From CAYZSU01 sp964480565 (GTDB lineage Bacteria; UBA10199; 2-02-FULL-44-16; JAAZCA01), in assembly GCA_964480565.1 (NCBI GenBank), contig CAYZSU010000021.1:1-32356 (forward strand): a stretch of 32,356 nt of DNA. Direction: 5' to 3'. Shown here piece by piece: positions 16,912 to 23,938 of this stretch (position 1 is its first letter; each line of letters begins with the position of its first letter). A program made the translations under genes and the position numbers. A model generated the notes under the pieces. That model had not been told where the DNA came from and searched no databases. It saw only the letters and a list, made by a program, of their open reading frames with translations.

Positions 16912-17436
16912 CTATGCACCATCCATGGTGCTATGTTCTTGTTCCATAAACCATGCCGCAGGATCCACCAAATACAATTTCATATCCGTTAATGTATCAT
17001 GATGATTTTTTTCTTCATCAATCATTTGCTGGATAAAATCACGCTCTAAATTGTCTGTGGCACGAGCAAGCGCTTCTGTATAAAAACCAACTGCTTTCAT
17101 CTCAAATTCAATACCAATGTTCAATGCATCGACATCATTAGTATTGGCTGATATTTTATTTCCATGCTTAGTTGCAAGGTCACGAAAAATTATTCGTAAA
17201 TCCGCATGAGCGTCCTGCACATTTTTCCAGTCAGCATTCCAGGTCTTTCCCTGCGTTAACTGATTGTAAATTACTTTAATGCGAAGCGTATGCACATCCT
17301 CATCATTTTTTAAAATGGTAAAGATCTCTTTTCCCACTGGATTCTCACAGCTTTTCATTGCTTTTTCATAGAATAATCTCCCTTTATCTTCCATGTCCAA
17401 AGCTGTTTTAAGCATTTCTATTGCCGTTTGTGTCAT
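16912..17436 (-). CDS. Ferritin-like di-iron protein (rubrerythrin-related, no rubredoxin domain)
   Basis: The 174-residue protein has a four-helix ferritin-like pattern with ExxH-type iron ligands: ALDMEDKGRLFYEKA, KNDEDVHTLRI, IEFEMKAVGFYTEAL and DEEKNHHDTL. It ends in DPAAWFMEQEHSTMDGA, a tail common in this subfamily. It lacks the CxxC rubredoxin domain of true rubrerythrin. A peroxidase or iron-handling role is likely, but the substrate is unproven. GGGGGAG precedes the ATG at 17436; the longer frame to 17469 runs into the terminator hairpin. It begins a second block of the cluster (with korA, korB, flavin reductase and rubredoxin) downstream of a hairpin that may modulate read-through. 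Confidence 0.85.
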   Translation of the reverse strand: MTQTAIEMLKTALDMEDKGRLFYEKAMKSCENPVGKEIFTILKNDEDVHTLRIKVIYNQLTQGKTWNADWKNVQDAHADLRIIFRDLATKHGNKISANTNDVDALNIGIEFEMKAVGFYTEALARATDNLERDFIQQMIDEEKNHHDTLTDMKLYLVDPAAWFMEQEHSTMDGA

Positions 17437-17458
17437 TACTCCCCCTTTAATTAAAAAT

Positions 17459-17482
17459 ATGGCCGACAAAAAGGTCGGCCAT
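17459..17482 (-). terminator. Terminator/attenuator between ferritin and the ferritin-like-korAB block
   Basis: A perfect 9-base-pair stem (ATGGCCGAC/GTCGGCCAT) with a 6-base loop is followed on the minus strand by ATTTTTAATT. It lies 35 bases after the ferritin stop and ends about 20 bases before the next start codon. On the plus strand it is also followed by a T-run, but no plus-strand gene ends here. Confidence 0.75.
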
Positions 17483-17516
17483 GTATTTTTTTACATAACT
17501 CCATATAACCGACTGC

Positions 17517-18035
17517 TTATTTTTCTGTAGTGCTTGATATCGTACCTATCTGTCGACTAGATAATTCTCTATCAAGCATTACCAGTCCCTGACCAGAGTC
17601 CTTAATCAATCGCAATTGATTGACAATTTTAGAGACGCTTTCTTCCTCTTCTACCTGCTCATCCACAAACCAATTGAGTAAATTAACCGCGGCAAAATCA
17701 GACTCTTCATGGGCGAGTTTCATTAACTGATGAATACGACCTGTAATCATCTGCTCATGCGCATAGGATTCCTCAAATACATGTGTAGCCGATTCCCAGC
17801 TATTTTTTGGTTTTTCAATGCTCATCAGAACAACTTTACCACCACGGCCGATCACATGATCAAATAGTTTCATGGCATGAAGCATTTCCTCATGCGCTTG
17901 AACGCGCATCCACGCTCCCATACCATCAAAACCTTCAACTTCTAAATGTGCAGCCATGGACAAGTATAAGTAGGATGATGTCATTTCAAAATTAATCTGT
18001 TCATTGCATGCATCTTGCATTTTTTGACTAATCAT
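17517..18035 (-). CDS. Ferritin (non-haem, FtnA type)
   Basis: This is an iron-storage protein of 172 residues that forms a 24-subunit cage in the cytoplasm. The ferroxidase-centre ligands are visible in NEQINFEMTSSYLYLSMAAHLE, in AHEEMLHAMKLFDHV, and in NWFVDEQVEEEESVSKIV. The start at 18035 (MISQKMQDACNEQ) has GAGG upstream and overlaps the end of the desulfoferrodoxin gene by 8 bases. A longer frame from 18089 is an artefact of that overlap. Storing iron limits Fenton chemistry, which fits the neighbouring superoxide and peroxide reductases. Confidence 0.95.
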   Translation of the reverse strand: MISQKMQDACNEQINFEMTSSYLYLSMAAHLEVEGFDGMGAWMRVQAHEEMLHAMKLFDHVIGRGGKVVLMSIEKPKNSWESATHVFEESYAHEQMITGRIHQLMKLAHEESDFAAVNLLNWFVDEQVEEEESVSKIVNQLRLIKDSGQGLVMLDRELSSRQIGTISSTTEK

Positions 18036-18417
18036 TGGCCGCCTCTTTTTTCCATAGACCATGCAAATTACAATATTCTCTAACCTCAAAGCTACTTGGC
18101 ATTACAGGGAAAAAAACTGTTGGCTCATCGCCTGGATTTAAATAATGCGTATATACTTCACTACCCGCAATCAACTGAATCCATTCGATATAATGCTCAT
18201 CAAGCATGGGATGAGCAACTTCACCCACCGTTACACAAATACCCTTATCCTGCACATCGATAACCGGCACATGTTTTTCCATTGCCGCATCTTTAGAATT
18301 TGCACTCATTAATGTCATGGAATTGTCGCAACAAACAAGCATCCCTGCACCACCATGCATTAACTCCACCATATTCCCACAACAATCACATTTATATACC
18401 TGACATTTTTCAGTCAT
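18028..18417 (-). CDS. dfx: Desulfoferrodoxin (superoxide reductase with N-terminal rubredoxin-like centre)
   Basis: It reduces superoxide to peroxide without releasing O2. The 129-residue protein has the N-terminal desulforedoxin centre (YKCDCCG, then LVCCDN) and the catalytic domain with EKHVPVI, HPM, EHYIEW and the C-terminal CNLHGLW. These supply the four His and one Cys that bind the active iron. The start at 18417 has AGGAG eight bases upstream; an extra six codons upstream to 18435 are not supported. It lies just after rubrerythrin, which would deal with the peroxide produced, and it is overlapped by ferritin. Confidence 0.96.
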   Translation of the reverse strand: MTEKCQVYKCDCCGNMVELMHGGAGMLVCCDNSMTLMSANSKDAAMEKHVPVIDVQDKGICVTVGEVAHPMLDEHYIEWIQLIAGSEVYTHYLNPGDEPTVFFPVMPSSFEVREYCNLHGLWKKEAAND

Positions 18418-18435
18418 AATTATCTCCTTATTCAA

Positions 18436-19014
18436 TTAATAATTCATCGGTTTTAATTCAAAATGCGCCTTTGGATGCGCACATGCCGGACATTTATCCA
18501 AGGCATCTTTCCCAGTATGCAAGTACCCACAGTTTTGGCAACGCCATACAACCTCTGAGTCTTTTGCAAAAATAGAATTATTCTCAATATTTTTCAGTAG
18601 TTNNNNNNNNNNGTACCGCTCATCATGATATTTTTCAGCAACTGCAATAGACTCAAACACCTCTGCAATAGCATCAAAGCCCTCTTCACGCGCAATTTTT
18701 GCAAACCCCGGATACATCTCAGTCCATTCATAATTTTCACCACCAGCAGCCGCAGCTAAATTTTCTGCAGTTGTTCCAATCTTACCTGCTGGAAAGGATG
18801 CTTGAATTTCAAGATCGCCACCTTCTAGAAACTTAAATAAACTCTTAGCATGTGCTTTTTCATGATTAGCAGTCTCTTCAAAAATCTTTGAAATTTGAAC
18901 AAAGCCCTCTTTTTTTGCTTGCGCAGAAAAGTAGGTATATCTGTTACGTGCTTGAGACTCTCCTGCAAATGCAGTGAGTAAATTTACTTCTGTACGACTT
19001 CCCTTTACGCTCAT
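18436..19014 (-). CDS. rbr: Rubrerythrin (contains a 10-N assembly gap)
   Basis: This is an NADH-dependent peroxide reductase of anaerobes: a ferritin-like di-iron domain followed by a rubredoxin domain. The N-terminal domain has LLTAFAGESQARNRYTYF, ETANHEKAHAKSLFKFLEG and VAEKYHDERY. The C-terminal domain has WRCQNCGYLHTG and CPACAHPKAHFEL. GGGGAG precedes the ATG. Ten N at 18603-18612 interrupt the sequence between the two domains. Known rubrerythrins have about four residues between the HxxRY/F segment and the (K/R)NI segment, whereas this frame gives six, so the true gap is probably about 4 bases. The frame stays open either way. Confidence 0.95.
   Translation of the reverse strand: MSVKGSRTEVNLLTAFAGESQARNRYTYFSAQAKKEGFVQISKIFEETANHEKAHAKSLFKFLEGGDLEIQASFPAGKIGTTAENLAAAAGGENYEWTEMYPGFAKIAREEGFDAIAEVFESIAVAEKYHDERYXXXXLLKNIENNSIFAKDSEVVWRCQNCGYLHTGKDALDKCPACAHPKAHFELKPMNY
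18603..18612. other. Assembly gap (10 N)
   Basis: A run of ten N lies inside the rubrerythrin gene. The round length suggests a scaffolding placeholder rather than a measured gap. By comparison with the rubrerythrin family, about four bases are expected. Confidence 0.95.
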
Positions 19015-19027
19015 AACTCTCCCCTTT

Positions 19028-19041
19028 ATTGATCAATTGAT
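19028..19041. promoter_or_regulatory. Overlapping palindromes before rubrerythrin, possible operator
   Basis: ATTGATCAAT (19028-19037) and ATCAATTGAT (19032-19041) are two overlapping perfect 10-base palindromes in the short gap between the perR stop and the rubrerythrin ribosome binding site. They could be a regulator site, but they do not match the classic PerR box closely and may be chance in AT-rich DNA. Confidence 0.25.
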
Positions 19042-19446
19042 TTAATGTGATGTATTCTTCTGACATTGCTCACAGATACCTCTAAACATGATTGTATAAT
19101 CTTGTAAACAATGACCTTTTGATTTTTCCATAATAGGCGTTAATGCACTTTTTGAGTCAATAAATATATCTATAATTTGTTCACATGCATAACAAAACAT
19201 ATGATCATGTGGGTGAATATTGGCATCATAGCGTTTTTTAGAATCATTGATATCCAGAACAATAATCTGTCCTGCATCCGATAAGATATCTAGATTTCGA
19301 TATACAGTGCCCAAGCTGATATAGGGCATTTTTTCTTTTACAAGATTATAAATTGTTTGCGCAGTTGGATGTGATGTTTGCTTTTGAAGCTCATCTAAAA
19401 TTGCCTGTCGCTGGCATGTATTGCGAAGTATTTTTTTTGCATTCAT
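19042..19446 (-). CDS. perR: Fur-family regulator, PerR-like
   Basis: This is a 134-residue metal-dependent repressor. An N-terminal winged helix (RQAILDELQKQTSHPTAQTIY, then SLGTVYRNLDIL) is followed by the metal-binding dimer domain with HPHDHMFCYAC and a C-terminal CEQC. The two CxxC pairs form the structural zinc site usual in PerR and many Fur proteins. Its position directly upstream of rubrerythrin, desulfoferrodoxin and ferritin is the classic PerR arrangement in anaerobes, so peroxide sensing is more likely than iron sensing. No strong Shine-Dalgarno sequence precedes the ATG. A short inverted repeat AGGAAAAATTCCT (19451-19463) lies just upstream of the start and could matter for translation or regulation. 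Confidence 0.9.
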   Translation of the reverse strand: MNAKKILRNTCQRQAILDELQKQTSHPTAQTIYNLVKEKMPYISLGTVYRNLDILSDAGQIIVLDINDSKKRYDANIHPHDHMFCYACEQIIDIFIDSKSALTPIMEKSKGHCLQDYTIMFRGICEQCQKNTSH

Positions 19447-19483
19447 TATCAGGAAAAATTCCTATTAGATAGTTCTACTTTAG

Positions 19484-20191
19484 TCAAGCAATATCTTGTT
19501 TTAATTCACGTATTTTTTTCCGACGTATGCGCAATTCATCATTCACAAATTGAATAATCTGCTCTTGAGAATGAGTTGAAAAAGAAGTTTGACTATTCAT
19601 AGTTTTATCAATGACAAACATACCACCCCAACATTGATTATCACTCACATCATCACCACCATCGCGAATTGTTGTAATTGGAAACAGGTAATCATCTCCA
19701 AAGGAACGATCCAATTCTGGGATATGAATTAAATATTTTTCACCCACATGAATAGACGCACTTTTCTCTAAAATCTCAAAAGCCAAGCCCCCTGCGCTTA
19801 AATCCACAATACCAATTGGCACGCTATTATTTTCTGATATTAATAAATTGGCTTGGTACTTTTGTAATATATCAATACGATAAAATTCACGACGATTAAG
19901 CGTCTGTATGGTTGCAGTATCAATGGCAAGCTCCACCACATCCACCTTGTCTTCAACAATCTTTTGATATGACAACTGACATTCAAATTGTGCAATACCT
20001 CGATTATCCTTTAATACCACATAGCCAAAAAATCGATCCATATGCTTCATTTCATCATGCACATCCACAAAAAACGAGCTTGCCTGCATTCGCCGAATAT
20101 GAACATTTTTCACAATTTCACCGAGTTTAAAATAAAAAATCAGCCGCGTTGGATCAATGCACTGTGCAAGATTAAATTCAGATAACCCCAT
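19484..20191 (-). CDS. PilZ-domain protein (predicted c-di-GMP effector), copy 1
   Basis: The C-terminal half is a PilZ domain with both c-di-GMP-binding motifs: RREFYRI, the RxxxR motif (about residue 124), and DLSAGGLAF, the D/NxSxxG motif (about residue 152). The N-terminal half is a beta-rich domain of the YcgR type (FYFKLGEIVKNVHIRRM and on). The protein ends in a basic, helical tail (RIRRKKIRELKQ). The start at 20191 has GGAGG upstream; the TTG at 20203 is less likely. It is a paralogue of the next gene. Members of this architecture often tune flagella or secretion, but no such genes are near. It lies between fprA and perR in the same orientation. Confidence 0.88.
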   Translation of the reverse strand: MGLSEFNLAQCIDPTRLIFYFKLGEIVKNVHIRRMQASSFFVDVHDEMKHMDRFFGYVVLKDNRGIAQFECQLSYQKIVEDKVDVVELAIDTATIQTLNRREFYRIDILQKYQANLLISENNSVPIGIVDLSAGGLAFEILEKSASIHVGEKYLIHIPELDRSFGDDYLFPITTIRDGGDDVSDNQCWGGMFVIDKTMNSQTSFSTHSQEQIIQFVNDELRIRRKKIRELKQDIA

Positions 20192-20244
20192 AATTTCCTC
20201 CAAAATGGTATGTCATGCTGTGTAAATTTATATACTATGTACAA

Positions 20245-20898
20245 CTATATTTTATTTTGACGTATTTGTTGGCGATTAATAAATGCCACTATTTTGTTTT
20301 GCTGCTCATTGGTAAACATATGATTACTAATTTTTTCATTTAGAATAAATTGACCCCCATAAGAAAAATCATCATTTCCTGTCTCTTCTTTTCGAATAAT
20401 TTGAAATGGAATCCATTCCAAATCAAAATTCAGAATATTAAAAAAAACTTTAAAACAGCAAATTGATTGTAACTCCAATTCCTCTCTCGCTATAAACCCA
20501 AGGCCACCTGCACTTAAATCAATTATACGAATAGGGACATGACTTTCATCACTTACTTGTATCATTGTCACTGTATCCATACCTTGAGACAATCGAAAAA
20601 ATTCACGTCGATTTTCATGTTGAATAGTGGATACGATGACTTTTAGCGGAATAAAATCCAATCGATCAGACACTACATGCTTTTTTTGAACCAATACGCT
20701 GCATGATAAAATTCCATTAGAAACAAACAGTTGAATTTGCAATCGTTTCTGAGATTCGATTTCGTGAATATTATCTACATATAAGAATTGTTTATCAACG
20801 CGCCGTAATTGAACTGAATGTTTATGTCCATTATGAAAGAAATATAACTGACTAAATCGTGGATCAATTAATTTTCTAATATCAACGGTTTCACCCAT
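20245..20898 (-). CDS. PilZ-domain protein (predicted c-di-GMP effector), copy 2
   Basis: This 217-residue protein has the same layout as its neighbour. A YcgR-like N-terminal beta domain (IDPRFSQLYFFHNGHKHSVQLRRVD) precedes a PilZ domain with NRREFFRLS (RxxxR) and DLSAGGLGF. A C-terminal helix (NEQQNKIVAFINRQQIRQ) aligns with the tail of copy 1, so the pair arose by tandem duplication. GAGGG precedes the ATG. It starts 53 bases after the flavodiiron gene. Both c-di-GMP motifs are complete, so binding is expected from family knowledge. The target process is unknown; neighbouring genes suggest a link to O2 or redox stress. Confidence 0.88.
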   Translation of the reverse strand: MGETVDIRKLIDPRFSQLYFFHNGHKHSVQLRRVDKQFLYVDNIHEIESQKRLQIQLFVSNGILSCSVLVQKKHVVSDRLDFIPLKVIVSTIQHENRREFFRLSQGMDTVTMIQVSDESHVPIRIIDLSAGGLGFIAREELELQSICCFKVFFNILNFDLEWIPFQIIRKEETGNDDFSYGGQFILNEKISNHMFTNEQQNKIVAFINRQQIRQNKI

Positions 20899-20951
20899 AA
20901 GCCCTCATGGCGTGGCTTATCGTTTTTTATGAACATGTGTCAAGAAAACAG

Positions 20952-22148
20952 TTATGCGTTCATAACCGACTGAAATGATTGGCCTAATTCAACACATTTT
21001 TTCAAGTCATCGTCAGTAGGTGCACAATGCGCTTCAATGGCAGGTGCAGCCATCTCCCAATTCACTGATTTTGCAAAAGCTTCAATTGAACTGACACCAC
21101 CACCGCTCCAACCATAAGTACCAAAAATACCAATGACACGATTTTTTAATTGCTTATGTTCCAACATGCGGATCAATTGATCCATGGGCGGAAATAGTTT
21201 CATATCATATGTAGGTGCTCCTAGCACAATCCCTTTATACTTCCACGCATCACGAATTAAGTATGATAAATGAGAATATGCCACATTATGCACACGTACA
21301 TCTGAAATATTGCAATTGGAAATCCCTTTAAGCACGGCATCCATCATCTTCTCTGTATTGCCATACATAGATCCATAGGCAACCATTACCCCTTCAGACG
21401 ATTCATGTCGACTCCAACGATTATAACGATCAATAATACCTTTAACATCTTTTCGCCATACGACACCATGTGTCGAACCGATCATCTGTACATCTAGGCC
21501 TGACAACTTACTGATCGCCTTTTGGACGGTAATGCAATATTTGCCAACAATATTTGAGAAATAACGTAAAATCTCATCCTCATAATATTTAATATCCACT
21601 TCATCATCAAAAATACCACCACCCAATGCGCCAAAACCGCCAAACGCATCGCCAGAAAAAAGCATTTTTGTTTCAGGATCATAAGTCATCATTGTTTCCG
21701 GCCAGTGAACCATAGGCGTCATAAAAAACTGTAAGTGCTGCTGCCCAAGCTCCAACACATCACCATCCTCAACTAAATGAATATTATCCGTAATATTAAA
21801 AAACTGTTTCAAGAAATTCGCTGTTTTTGCATTACCCACAATCACAAGCTCTGGGTAAATATTTAATAATGTTTGAATGGATCCAGAGTGATCCGGTTCC
21901 ATATGATTGACTATCAAATAATCCACTTTTTTATCGCCAATAACTGATTTTATTTTATCAATAAATTCCTGAGAAGAGCCATATTTAACCGTATCAATTA
22001 ATGCCACCTTATCATCATTAATCAAATAAGAATTATAACTCACGCCGCAAGGCAATGGCCACAAGCCCTCAAATCGATGAGTGCTGCGATCATTGACACC
22101 TATCCAATAAATTTTATCATTGATGGGAATTGCTTGCTGATAATTCAT
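20952..22148 (-). CDS. fprA: Flavodiiron protein (FprA/ROO type, class A)
   Basis: This soluble enzyme reduces O2 to water or NO to N2O using electrons from rubredoxin. The N-terminal metallo-beta-lactamase-like domain holds the di-iron ligands: HMEPDH (His82, Glu84, Asp86, His87 from the chosen start), then VHWPETM, SGDAFG and STHGVVW. The C-terminal flavodoxin domain has YGSMYGNTEKM for FMN binding and APTYD. Length of 398 residues matches the two-domain class A type without a fused rubredoxin; a separate rubredoxin is encoded at the far end of the cluster. GGAG precedes the ATG at 22148; the longer frame to 22205 reads into leader DNA. It heads the leftward O2-defence cluster. Confidence 0.95.
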   Translation of the reverse strand: MNYQQAIPINDKIYWIGVNDRSTHRFEGLWPLPCGVSYNSYLINDDKVALIDTVKYGSSQEFIDKIKSVIGDKKVDYLIVNHMEPDHSGSIQTLLNIYPELVIVGNAKTANFLKQFFNITDNIHLVEDGDVLELGQQHLQFFMTPMVHWPETMMTYDPETKMLFSGDAFGGFGALGGGIFDDEVDIKYYEDEILRYFSNIVGKYCITVQKAISKLSGLDVQMIGSTHGVVWRKDVKGIIDRYNRWSRHESSEGVMVAYGSMYGNTEKMMDAVLKGISNCNISDVRVHNVAYSHLSYLIRDAWKYKGIVLGAPTYDMKLFPPMDQLIRMLEHKQLKNRVIGIFGTYGWSGGGVSSIEAFAKSVNWEMAAPAIEAHCAPTDDDLKKCVELGQSFQSVMNA

Positions 22149-22204
22149 GATAGTCTCCAAATATTCATTATTTGTTGGTTTTCGCGTTTGGGGAAATACT
22201 TCCA

Positions 22205-22260
22205 AATTGCAATTCCGTCAAGTTTTTCCGCATTATAGGCCAAGGAAAACGCATTTTAAA
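22205..22260 (-). promoter_or_regulatory. Candidate fprA promoter with downstream palindrome
   Basis: On the minus strand TTTAAA (22255-22260), a 17-base spacer and a perfect TATAAT (22232-22237) precede fprA by about 85 bases. Just downstream lies the perfect palindrome AATTGCAATT (22205-22214), a candidate operator. The -35 is only partly matched, so confidence is moderate. Confidence 0.4.
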
Positions 22261-22345
22261 GTTATCAAAAGATGCTATTTGCTGTATATTCCCGTTATCC
22301 TTAGCTAATGATGGGAGGGGATGAGCAATCTTGCAACTAGTACAT

Positions 22346-22395
22346 TGAGGGGGTGCCCTCAAAATGTCCATCTTCTGTGTTTTTCAACAACCCCA
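22346..22395 (-). repeat. Dispersed structured repeat, shortened copy C (inverted)
   Basis: Read on the minus strand, this begins TGGGGTTGTTGAAAAACAC, continues AGAAGATGGACATTTTGAG, then GGCACCCCCTCA. It matches the start and tail of copies A and B but lacks their variable interior. GAGGG (22347-22351) and CCCTC (22356-22360) can pair. It lies between the fprA leader and rsgA. Confidence 0.6.
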
Positions 22396-22441
22396 TAAAA
22401 ATAATTGTGTAACTGCAAACGTCACATAGGGAAAAATCAAT

Positions 22442-23509
22442 ATGAATAAAAAGGAGCTCCTAAAAATCGGATACGATGAGCGAATAGAAAGTATAAGTAC
22501 TGAGTACATTAAAAATGAATTCACTATTGCTCGAATAATCGAGGTTAACAAAAATAGATATACAGTATCAAATGGCTGTCACGAAATGCCTGCAGAGCTC
22601 TGTGGTAAATTTTTGTTCGACATAGAGGAGATACCAAGCAATTTCCCTACTGTTGGCGACTGGGTAGCAATACAGGCACTCTCTAATAATACACTTGCTA
22701 TTATTCACTCTGTATTGCCTCGTAAGACACTGTTGAAGCGTAAAGAGGCGGGCAAGAAAGTAGAATTCCAGCTGATTGCTGCCAATATAGATATTGGATT
22801 AGTAGTGCAATCGGCAAATCAGATTAACCTTAACCTGCTGGATAGATATTGCGCAATGCTATATGAGAGCAGTATACAACCTCTAGCGGTATTTACGAAA
22901 AAGGATCTGCTCACACCTGATGAGATCTCATCCGTACAAAGTGATCTTGCAATATTGCACATGCAATATGTGTTTATCAGCAATGCCGTCGAAGGTGGAG
23001 AAATGGATCTATCCAGAAATCTTTCTCCAAGAAAAACATATTGCTTGCTTGGCAAATCCGGAGTCGGCAAGACATCCATCCTCAATCGATTGCTTCATAG
23101 TGATGAATTCAAGGTAAATGATGTTCGAGAAAAAGATGGAAAGGGAAGACATACCACTACAAAGCGACAGCTCGTGTGTCTTGATTCCGGCAGCATCTTC
23201 ATTGACACGCCAGGCATGCGAGAGCTTGGAAATTTCAAGATAAATAAGGGTATCGATGAAACATTTGAAGAGTTCTCATCGCTAGAGTTATCCTGTTATT
23301 TCAGAAATTGTACTCATACCCACGAAGGGGGATGCGCAGTCCTTGAAGCTATATCTCAGGGGAAAATCGAGCAAACTCGATATGATAATTTTTTAAAGCT
23401 CAAACGAGAGGCAGAATTCTATGACATGTCATATCAAGAAAAGCGTCATAAGGATAAATCTTTTGGAAAAATGATAAAGCAGTACAAGAAATTTAAAAAA
23501 CACCGATAA
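22442..23509 (+). CDS. rsgA: Ribosome small-subunit-dependent GTPase A
   Basis: This is a circularly permuted GTPase that checks late maturation of the 30S subunit. The 355-residue protein has an N-terminal OB-fold, then the permuted GTPase motifs: TKKD (152-155), GKSGVGKTS (204-212) and DTPG (255-258). The C-terminal zinc finger is CYFRNCTHTHEGGC (Cys285, Cys290, His, Cys298). A basic tail (KQYKKFKKHR) follows. The Shine-Dalgarno sequence is weak. By eye the gene uses more GAG, AAG, ATA and CTC/CTG codons than its neighbours. It also lies between two inverted copies of the structured repeat, which suggests it was acquired or moved as a unit. Confidence 0.94.
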   Translation: MNKKELLKIGYDERIESISTEYIKNEFTIARIIEVNKNRYTVSNGCHEMPAELCGKFLFDIEEIPSNFPTVGDWVAIQALSNNTLAIIHSVLPRKTLLKRKEAGKKVEFQLIAANIDIGLVVQSANQINLNLLDRYCAMLYESSIQPLAVFTKKDLLTPDEISSVQSDLAILHMQYVFISNAVEGGEMDLSRNLSPRKTYCLLGKSGVGKTSILNRLLHSDEFKVNDVREKDGKGRHTTTKRQLVCLDSGSIFIDTPGMRELGNFKINKGIDETFEEFSSLELSCYFRNCTHTHEGGCAVLEAISQGKIEQTRYDNFLKLKREAEFYDMSYQEKRHKDKSFGKMIKQYKKFKKHR

Positions 23510-23938
23510 GGAAAACCCCTCCACTATTTTGCATAATGGAAATCCCCTTAGGTCAGATATATTGTATTCTTTGATATTGGATCTAATCCATGCACCCAGT
23601 GTTTTCCATTGGAAAACGGATATTTGGCACTTCAACGCAACATCCCCACATATCAACCGATAATATGTGTAGAGACAGAATTTAATTCTAATAAACACAT
23701 ATAAACATCGCATAATACTCAGAATGCTTAATTGGACTGGTGAAAAATAGCAATTTGTGGGGTTGTTCAAAAATGTCCAGATTCAAGACGAACAGCAAAT
23801 TCAATGAAAGCGCATACATAAGAGTATGTAACTGATTTGAATTTGCTGGACAACACCGAAGAGTGCGCGTTCCCAAGGGCAACCCCACTCTATATTTCTA
23901 TTGAACCATATGCAGGTCTGAATTATGGTAAAATCACC
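23510..23938. other. Intergenic region holding repeat copy B
   Basis: There is no convincing gene. About 220 bases after rsgA show nothing recognisable, and no strong terminator is seen. The rest is the structured repeat at 23734-23888. The DUF364 reading frame is open backwards into the repeat tail to a TTG at 23837, but that extension has no family similarity. Confidence 0.6.
23734..23888 (+). repeat. Dispersed structured repeat, copy B
   Basis: The head GGACTGGTGAAAAATAG is followed by TGGGGTTGTTCAAAAATG, a variable interior, then ACACCGAAGAGTGCGCG, TTCCCAAGGGC and AACCCCA. The interior has a perfect 11-base inverted repeat, AGCAAATTCAA (23794-23804) with TTGAATTTGCT (23837-23847), around a smaller CATAC/GTATG hairpin. 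The outer ends TGGGGTTG and CAACCCCA are also inverted repeats. Confidence 0.75.

Noticed and set aside
18603..18612. Frameshift or broken rubrerythrin
   Set aside because: The interruption is a run of N, and both domains are in the same frame on each side, so the gene is probably intact.
23429..23770. Minus-strand frame of 113 residues after rsgA
   Set aside because: It overlaps the end of rsgA and the repeat head, with no recognisable domain or start signal.
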